From the NCBI GenBank assembly GCA_002256425.1, contig NKIZ01000001.1:3321001-3385000 (forward strand): a DNA stretch of 64,000 bases, read 5' to 3'. The notes beneath the pieces were generated by a model. It was not told the DNA's origin and did not search any database. It worked only from the letters and a program-made list of their open reading frames with translations. The translations under genes were made by a program, and so were the position numbers. Source of the stretch: Alphaproteobacteria bacterium PA2. Its GTDB lineage: Bacteria > Pseudomonadota > Alphaproteobacteria > Caulobacterales > Caulobacteraceae. This document shows, piece by piece, positions 58,701 through 64,000 of the stretch. The first letter of the stretch is position 1; each line of letters begins with the position of its first letter.

Positions 58701-59864
58701 ATGGCATTAGTTTCGAGGCAGGCGCTTTATGAGCTGGTCTGGGCCAAGCCAATGAGGACGCTCGCCCAAGAATTCAATCTCTCCGACACCGGCCTGAAAA
58801 AGATCTGCCAAAGGGTCGAAATCCCCGTTCCCGACCGTGGGTATTGGACAAAGCTGCGCGCCAGCAAGGCGGTAAAGCCCGCCAATCTCCCGCCTCGAGG
58901 GCCAGGCATGCCCGACGCCGTCTATATCGGCGAATATTCCCGGTTCGGCTCGCATATTGTTGACCCCGAGGTGGAGCTTGCAGAGCCAATCCCAGTCGAA
59001 CCTCAATTCAATGAAACGCTTGATCACTTGAGGCTCCGTATTGCGGCGCGCGTTGGCAAGGTGATCTACGAGCGCACATTGAATGCGCCTCATGGCTTAA
59101 TCAGAAATCTGCTCGCTGACGATGAGAAGCGTGGTGTCAGGGCCCGAGACCTACCTTGGCGCCTAGCATCAGCGGAGCCGTTCTTTGACTCGGCGTTTGA
59201 GAAGCGCCGACTGCGCATCCTCAGTAGTCTATTCACAGCCCTGCAAAAGTTCGGGTGTCAGCCTTGGATTGCCGATCCCGAGGCGCGAAATATCGGCGTT
59301 ATTGTTGGCATGGAGCACATAGGGTTCTTCCTCGATCACCCATCGGCAAAGGCCGATCGAAGCGGCCAGTGGCGTACTCGGCCCGGTTGGGCGGATGAGC
59401 TGCGGCTGACAATTGCGGGAGAAGGGGCGCGGAGTTGGAGTGATACCGAGGAGCACGGCCTCGAGGTACACCTAACCGACATAGTCGTGTCACTCGTCAC
59501 AGTTGGCGAACTCAGTTATCGCGCCGCGGCGCGGGATGCATTTACGCGGTCGCTCCGACGGCGACGACAGCTTGAGGAAGAGTTGGTTCGTCGGCGCGCG
59601 GAAACAGAACGCAAGGCCTGCGAGGCGGAGGTCGCGGCAGAAAAGGTAAGGCGCGACGAACTCATCCGTATGGCGTCAGACCTCCGAGCCGCCGACGACA
59701 TCCGCACGCTCGTGACAAGGGTTCTCGAAGGCAAAGGGGTGGGCGATGAGGTCGCATCGCGCTGGGGCGCCTGGGCTCTGGAGGTCGCCGATCGACTTGA
59801 TCCCTCAAGTAGGCCTTCGCTCGATCTCACAAAAGCTGCTGGCGAAATTGGCCCACCGTCGTAA
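58701..59864 (+). CDS. HTH-containing protein of unknown function, next to BREX
   Basis: 387 residues from the ATG at 58701, which has GGAGGGGG just upstream. The N-terminal ~60 residues are a helix-turn-helix type found in many mobile-island hypotheticals: VSRQALYELVWAKPMRTLAQ, then FNLSDTGLKKICQRVEIPVP and RGYWTKLRASK. The middle (residues ~110-290) is unrecognised; residues ~300-350 form a charged coiled coil (RRRRQLEEELVRRRAETERK). It is convergent with brxL (one base between stops). Possibly a regulator or an extra defence component. Confidence 0.65.
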   Translation: MALVSRQALYELVWAKPMRTLAQEFNLSDTGLKKICQRVEIPVPDRGYWTKLRASKAVKPANLPPRGPGMPDAVYIGEYSRFGSHIVDPEVELAEPIPVEPQFNETLDHLRLRIAARVGKVIYERTLNAPHGLIRNLLADDEKRGVRARDLPWRLASAEPFFDSAFEKRRLRILSSLFTALQKFGCQPWIADPEARNIGVIVGMEHIGFFLDHPSAKADRSGQWRTRPGWADELRLTIAGEGARSWSDTEEHGLEVHLTDIVVSLVTVGELSYRAAARDAFTRSLRRRRQLEEELVRRRAETERKACEAEVAAEKVRRDELIRMASDLRAADDIRTLVTRVLEGKGVGDEVASRWGAWALEVADRLDPSSRPSLDLTKAAGEIGPPS

Positions 59865-59865
59865 C

Positions 59866-61911
59866 TCAGTCCACGCCCAGTGCCTTGAATACTGCATCTA
59901 CCGGATCCGAGTAAAAGGAGGTCTGGAATTTAGCGAACAACTCGCCAGGCACAGTTGGAATGTCTGCGACGCTTGCCATCGGCAGAAGGATACGTTTGGC
60001 GCCGCTATCGAAGGCGAGCTGCAGGCATCCTGCGAGGTTTTCGACCGGCTTAATGTTCCCTCCAAGGCTCATGTCACCGAGGATCACCATCTGGCTCTGG
60101 ACGGGCTTTTGGAGAACGCCAGAGCAAGCCGCCACGAGTCCAGCCAAGGTTATGGATGAGGTTGGACCACTGTTTTGGAGCTCAACCAGGTGGACGTGAT
60201 AGTCGTGCTCTGTCGCCTTGGACGCCCCGCTTATCCGGGACAAGTTCGCTTTGAAATAGTCGAACCCGATCTTCAAGGCCTCGCGCGCTGAACTGCTTGA
60301 GCCGATACCGGAAACTGCGAACTTTCCGCCGCCGGCTGTCGTTTGAGTTTCAAGCCGATAGAGGCCCAGGTGTCCGCCGCTGCCCGTCCCAATGGTATGC
60401 AGGACGCCGGGCTTCATCTGACCTTCGGGGATTAGATGGCCGCCACCCTGTTCAGGAACAGCGATGAACCGCTCCTCGTGCGTTTCTTGATCGATGTAGG
60501 AGAAATGGACGTCAAAGAATTCCATCCCCCCAATCTTCTTGAGCTGCTCCTTGACCCGCCGTCGGGTTTCCAGCGCGTATTCCAGGCACTTGCGGACATC
60601 ATCCTTGTCAAATCCGCCGTGGGGAAACAGCAGCTTCAGCAACCCTGAAACGGTCTTGCGCACGGCGATCGTGTCGCGCTGATTGAGATTGTTGCCGAGT
60701 TTGAAGAACCGATCGATGGCGTCCGAGAAGCTACGCTTGCGCATTTCGCGCATGAATTCGGCAAGGTAGTCGGTGATCAGACCGTACCTAGTCGTGAAGA
60801 ACTCTGGGCGCATTTTCGGGATTTCCCAGCCTGGTATATAGGCGTGGAAGCGGTCGAAAAATGCACTGTCGATCATGGGCTGCGGAAAGGGCGCCAGCAG
60901 GTGGCTGGTCTTTACCAAGGTATCGACTGACTGATTGATGTTGCCGACGAAGACCATACTCGCAGAGGCCGCGATGGAATCCCGGCCCCGAGCAAACGAG
61001 CCGTTGGCCATGTAGCCTTTCATGATCTGGATACCATCGGGATCCTTGAAATTGATCCCTGCGACCTCGTCGAACGCCACCACGTCCCACATGCCAACCA
61101 GCCCGACCTGCCGGCGCGACATATTGTAGAAGAGGTTTGCGACCGTAGTCTGGCCGCCTGAAATCATGATGCTATTGGGGCTGATTTCCTCATAGACGTA
61201 GGACTTACCCGTCCCGCGAGGCCCGAGCTCGCAGGTATTATAGTTGTTCTCGACAAAGGGAATTAGTCGAACGAGCAGGTGCCAGAGCGTTCGTTCATCC
61301 AGAACTGTGGGCTCCATCCCTGTAGAGCGGGTGAGCACATCGATCCATTGTTTGGTTGTGAACTGACGCCGGGCAGCGAACAGCTCTTCCATATCCATAT
61401 TGGGCATCTGGATCGGCTTGAGATCGGCGATCGAGAAGGGTGACCCGCGCTGCCCTTCCTCGAAATAGTAGTGGACGGTAACGATGCACCATATCCCACC
61501 AGCCAACAGCTTTTCGTTGGCCTTCACGTAGGAGGCCTCGATCTCGGCATCCTTAACGCCCAAGTTCGCGAGCAGGGCCTCATAACAGTCGCGCTTGTCG
61601 TTCAGCCTGACGCTGATCTTGTCTATGATCTTGAAACTGCCGCGCTCGCGGATCTTCGATTTGACCTTCTCAGCTTCATCGGGACGCACGTAATTATCAG
61701 CGAGGATGCCCTTAACGGTCTCCAGGCCTTCGCGGATCGTCGCCTCATCGTCGGACGCGCAATAGGTGCCGAGTAAGTACTCAAGGACATAGGTCGGCAC
61801 ATTGGCGCCTTCCTTGACCAGCTTAGTAAGGTCCTTCCGTACGACCTTGCCCCCGAAGTGCTGGACTAGAAGCTCGTCGACGTCGTTCTTGGCTTGAGGC
61901 TCAGAAGTCAT
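59866..61911 (-). CDS. brxL: BREX system AAA+/Lon-like protein BrxL
   Basis: 681 residues, family length. N-terminal ~210 residues BrxL-specific; AAA+ core with Walker A GPRGTGKS (230-237), Walker B VVAFDE (277-282), and GNINQS and FFDRFHAYIPGWE motifs. The C-terminal ~130 residues follow the Lon protease fold (HVHLVELQNSGPTSSITLAG to GAKRILLPM), but the Ser of the Lon dyad aligns with Thr584 and the Lys with Cys629, so proteolysis is not expected. BrxL is needed for phage restriction in type 1 BREX. Last gene of the operon, overlapping the pglZ stop by 11 bases. Confidence 0.93.
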   Translation of the reverse strand: MTSEPQAKNDVDELLVQHFGGKVVRKDLTKLVKEGANVPTYVLEYLLGTYCASDDEATIREGLETVKGILADNYVRPDEAEKVKSKIRERGSFKIIDKISVRLNDKRDCYEALLANLGVKDAEIEASYVKANEKLLAGGIWCIVTVHYYFEEGQRGSPFSIADLKPIQMPNMDMEELFAARRQFTTKQWIDVLTRSTGMEPTVLDERTLWHLLVRLIPFVENNYNTCELGPRGTGKSYVYEEISPNSIMISGGQTTVANLFYNMSRRQVGLVGMWDVVAFDEVAGINFKDPDGIQIMKGYMANGSFARGRDSIAASASMVFVGNINQSVDTLVKTSHLLAPFPQPMIDSAFFDRFHAYIPGWEIPKMRPEFFTTRYGLITDYLAEFMREMRKRSFSDAIDRFFKLGNNLNQRDTIAVRKTVSGLLKLLFPHGGFDKDDVRKCLEYALETRRRVKEQLKKIGGMEFFDVHFSYIDQETHEERFIAVPEQGGGHLIPEGQMKPGVLHTIGTGSGGHLGLYRLETQTTAGGGKFAVSGIGSSSSAREALKIGFDYFKANLSRISGASKATEHDYHVHLVELQNSGPTSSITLAGLVAACSGVLQKPVQSQMVILGDMSLGGNIKPVENLAGCLQLAFDSGAKRILLPMASVADIPTVPGELFAKFQTSFYSDPVDAVFKALGVD

Positions 61912-64000
61912 TGTCGAAAGCCAGACTGATCGTGATTGGGAAGGGCGGGATGAGGTCGAGTTGATCGTCGTTGTCGCGGATGATCAATCGATATTGCTTT
62001 TGAGCGTCAAACGGCAGGTTGGCCAATGTAAGCCAAACCTCTTTGCGCCATAGGTTCATATCCGCCACAGCGGAGTCGAAAGTGACAACAGCTGTATTCG
62101 AAATCTGCTGATCGCCGTCATAGATGGCCAGGCGCGCAGTAGCAGGTTGGACGCGCGCGGATACGGCCTCCGTTTGCGTCAAGGTGAACCGATGGCGGGC
62201 AGTAGTGACACGGGTACTATGGAATAGGGGCGCTATTCCCACTTTGCGTATTGAAGTCTGGTCCCTCCCCTTGCCTTCCCCGCGCGCGTAATTGATCCGG
62301 AGCAGCGGTACGCAGATTTCCTGAGGCATGGCGCCGCCATGGACGAAGCGACTGCCGCCGACGAAGTGGAAGCGATTGATCCCCATGGGCGCCCAGAATT
62401 CCATGTCCATTTCGGATTTGGCGGTCGTGCTGGCGCTGCCAGCGATTGCGCCCGACGCTGTCCCTAGGTTCGTGCCAATCAGGTAACGCTTTTTGGCAAT
62501 GACTGTGCCGCTTGGACGAGTGGACAGAGCATTCTTCTGCGCTTCGGTGGGGGATGTATTCTGGAAGAGGAAGCCGTGGTCAGCCGTAACGACGGCCCGG
62601 TTGCAGTTGAAGGTAAAAGCGCGCCGAACCAGCGCATTGATCTCATCGATCGTCGTGCGAACGGCAGCGAAGGTTTTGTCCTCATTGCCGGTATCGGCCG
62701 TCTGATCGATTTGATTGTGGTACACGTAAATCACCCGATAAGGCCTGAAGAAGGCCTTGCCGTCGTCCTTCTTCATTTCCATTAGGTCAGCGGCCTTGAC
62801 GGCCACACCACCCACGGCCTCCAGCAGCTTCTTGCGCGCTTCGAGACCCGCTGTCGGCCGGCCATCAAGCAAGACAGCCGCATCTGCAGTGTAGGTCAGC
62901 TGCTGATGGGGGAGCAGCGCCGCCATGCCAAGCGCCGTATAGGACGGCAATACACCCAGCATGGATTCCAGCTTAGCCTGGTATCGGTCGGTGCCATTCA
63001 TGGCTCGGAACAGCTCCTCCGCCGCCTCATAACGGAAGGCGTCAGAGATGATCACAACGACCCGTCGATCCGGGTCGCCGTCCAATATCGGTTTAATGGC
63101 GCGGCGGAAGAAATCGAACTGGTTGGTCACCTCCGGCAGCGACCAACCAGGAAGCAGTTCGCCTGAAACCTGACGGGTCCACAGGTCACCAAGCTCAGCC
63201 AGGTACCAATTGCCATAAACATCTTCGATGTGAGCGCGCAGGTCCTTGAGGACGTCCCAGTTCTCACCATCCGCGGTATCAGCGGCTTCGGAAAAGAGCC
63301 GGTAGAGCTGGTCGAAGCGAAAGAGTCGGCTCGTATAGGCTGCCCAGGTCTCTGCAGCGGAATTGCTCCGCAAATGAGCCCCCTCTGCGCCTTTGAGCGC
63401 GAGAAAAGCCGCAGCATGGGTGATCGCTTCGAATACCGCATGCATTGCTGCGCGCGGCGCCTCGTGTGTGGTCGGCTTGTCAGCATTTGCCCAATAGGCG
63501 TCCTGGCGCACGCCACAAAGGCCGGCAATCTTTGCGGCGTCCACGGTTTCGGACGCCTCGAGCACCTGGCGAGTGAGGAGCGATGCAATGCGCTTTTCTA
63601 CATCGAGGAAACTATGGACAGTTTCGAGGTCGGCCAGACCGAAGACCGATAGCTGATCCTTCACTTTAATTTCGATAGCGATCTGCGCTGCGAGGGAGTC
63701 ATAGCGCCTTTGATAGGCGCTGGAGTCACGCCAACCGTCCATGAACACAACGGCGTTTACCCCTCCACCGTTCGGCAGCGTCAGGTGGCTGAAGGCCTCC
63801 GGCGTCTTACCGGTAACGTGACGCGCGAAGTCCGTGGCGAACAGGCGCAGCAGCAAATTCCGTAGATTCGGGCTTTCATCGACATATCGGAATTCTGCGC
63901 AGACGAAATCCCAGAACCGGTCAAGGAGACCAAACCGCTCGAACTCGGCCATCAGAGGGGTAAATGCCGCAAGATCCTCCTCGTCCATTTCGGCCAAGGC
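61901..64000 (-). CDS. pglZ: BREX alkaline-phosphatase-superfamily protein PglZ, 3' part (5' end beyond the window)
   Basis: About 699 residues are visible and the frame is open to the window edge, so the N-terminus (perhaps 130-150 residues by comparison with type 1 PglZ) is missing. Superfamily motifs: VVVIISDAFRYEAAEEL (metal-binding Asp, ~residue 319 of the visible part), LPSYTALGMAALLPH and VVTADHGFLFQ. PglZ is the common protein of BREX and Pgl systems, required for host methylation and phage exclusion. The order pglZ-brxL on the minus strand predicts pglX, brxC, brxB and brxA to the right. Confidence 0.93.
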   Translation of the reverse strand, partial: ALAEMDEEDLAAFTPLMAEFERFGLLDRFWDFVCAEFRYVDESPNLRNLLLRLFATDFARHVTGKTPEAFSHLTLPNGGGVNAVVFMDGWRDSSAYQRRYDSLAAQIAIEIKVKDQLSVFGLADLETVHSFLDVEKRIASLLTRQVLEASETVDAAKIAGLCGVRQDAYWANADKPTTHEAPRAAMHAVFEAITHAAAFLALKGAEGAHLRSNSAAETWAAYTSRLFRFDQLYRLFSEAADTADGENWDVLKDLRAHIEDVYGNWYLAELGDLWTRQVSGELLPGWSLPEVTNQFDFFRRAIKPILDGDPDRRVVVIISDAFRYEAAEELFRAMNGTDRYQAKLESMLGVLPSYTALGMAALLPHQQLTYTADAAVLLDGRPTAGLEARKKLLEAVGGVAVKAADLMEMKKDDGKAFFRPYRVIYVYHNQIDQTADTGNEDKTFAAVRTTIDEINALVRRAFTFNCNRAVVTADHGFLFQNTSPTEAQKNALSTRPSGTVIAKKRYLIGTNLGTASGAIAGSASTTAKSEMDMEFWAPMGINRFHFVGGSRFVHGGAMPQEICVPLLRINYARGEGKGRDQTSIRKVGIAPLFHSTRVTTARHRFTLTQTEAVSARVQPATARLAIYDGDQQISNTAVVTFDSAVADMNLWRKEVWLTLANLPFDAQKQYRLIIRDNDDQLDLIPPFPITISLAFDNDF

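Larger units (their letters stand above)
49249..64000. mobile_element. Integrative, probably mobilizable element carrying BREX (right end beyond window)
   Basis: Begins at the tRNA fragment and contains a replication-initiator-like gene, parA with RHH partner, a TrwABC-like mobilisation block, uncharacterised genes and the tail of a BREX operon. The tRNA fragment's CCA end faces left towards the host nitroreductase, so the intact tRNA, and probably the integrase, should lie at the unseen right end. No integrase, T4SS or pilus genes are in the visible 14.7 kb. Confidence 0.75.

Overview
The window reads as chromosome of a high-GC alphaproteobacterium of the order Caulobacterales (Caulobacter/Phenylobacterium-like). 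The evidence is ChpT followed by CheY- and CheR-type genes, GapR followed by a TacA-like sigma54 response regulator, a DUF883 protein, an RTX metalloprotease and a TonB-dependent receptor. No 16S gene is present, so genus is not fixed.

Bases 1-49,110 are ordinary host chromosome. In order: a tightly overlapping molybdenum cofactor operon (moaA-moaD-moaE-moaB-moaC-moeA); a MocA-like cytidylyltransferase facing an IorAB-type molybdenum hydroxylase with a cytochrome c next door, so cofactor supply and a user sit together; a siroheme-synthase relative with an eroded methylase tail; an MHS-family transporter, glutaryl-CoA dehydrogenase and enoyl-CoA hydratase; cysQ; chpT-cheY-cheR; small envelope proteins; an HWE hybrid kinase; a MarR-controlled aldo/keto reductase and SDR pair with a clear operator; a serralysin-like RTX protease; a GGDEF protein; purE-purK; motA; a lytic transglycosylase; rpmJ; gapR; tacA; a PQQ alcohol dehydrogenase; trpS-murJ-glnD; ggt; a TonB receptor; a desaturase and a nitroreductase.

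At 49,249-49,292 lies a 44-base fragment of the 3' half of a tRNA (reads as Arg, anticodon ACG, minus strand) without its 5' half. This is the classic scar of an integrative element in a tRNA gene. Everything to its right (49.25 kb to beyond 64 kb) is accessory DNA with looser coding and less GC-biased codon use. It carries a replication-initiator-like winged-helix gene with palindromes inside its coding sequence, parA plus a ribbon-helix-helix partner, and then a block with the order of R388 trwA-trwB-trwC: a small RHH-like protein, a coupling-protein homologue and a MobF relaxase. The coupling-protein homologue appears to have lost both its Walker A and Walker B motifs. After two small coiled-coil membrane proteins and two uncharacterised genes come, on the opposite strand, brxL and the 3' part of pglZ. 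These are the last two genes of a type 1 BREX phage-defence operon whose other genes (brxA, brxB, brxC, pglX) should lie beyond the right edge. The element is best described as an integrative, probably mobilizable, plasmid-like island carrying BREX. Its integrase and the intact tRNA are predicted outside the window on the right.

All family assignments come from reading motifs and gene order by eye. No database search was run.
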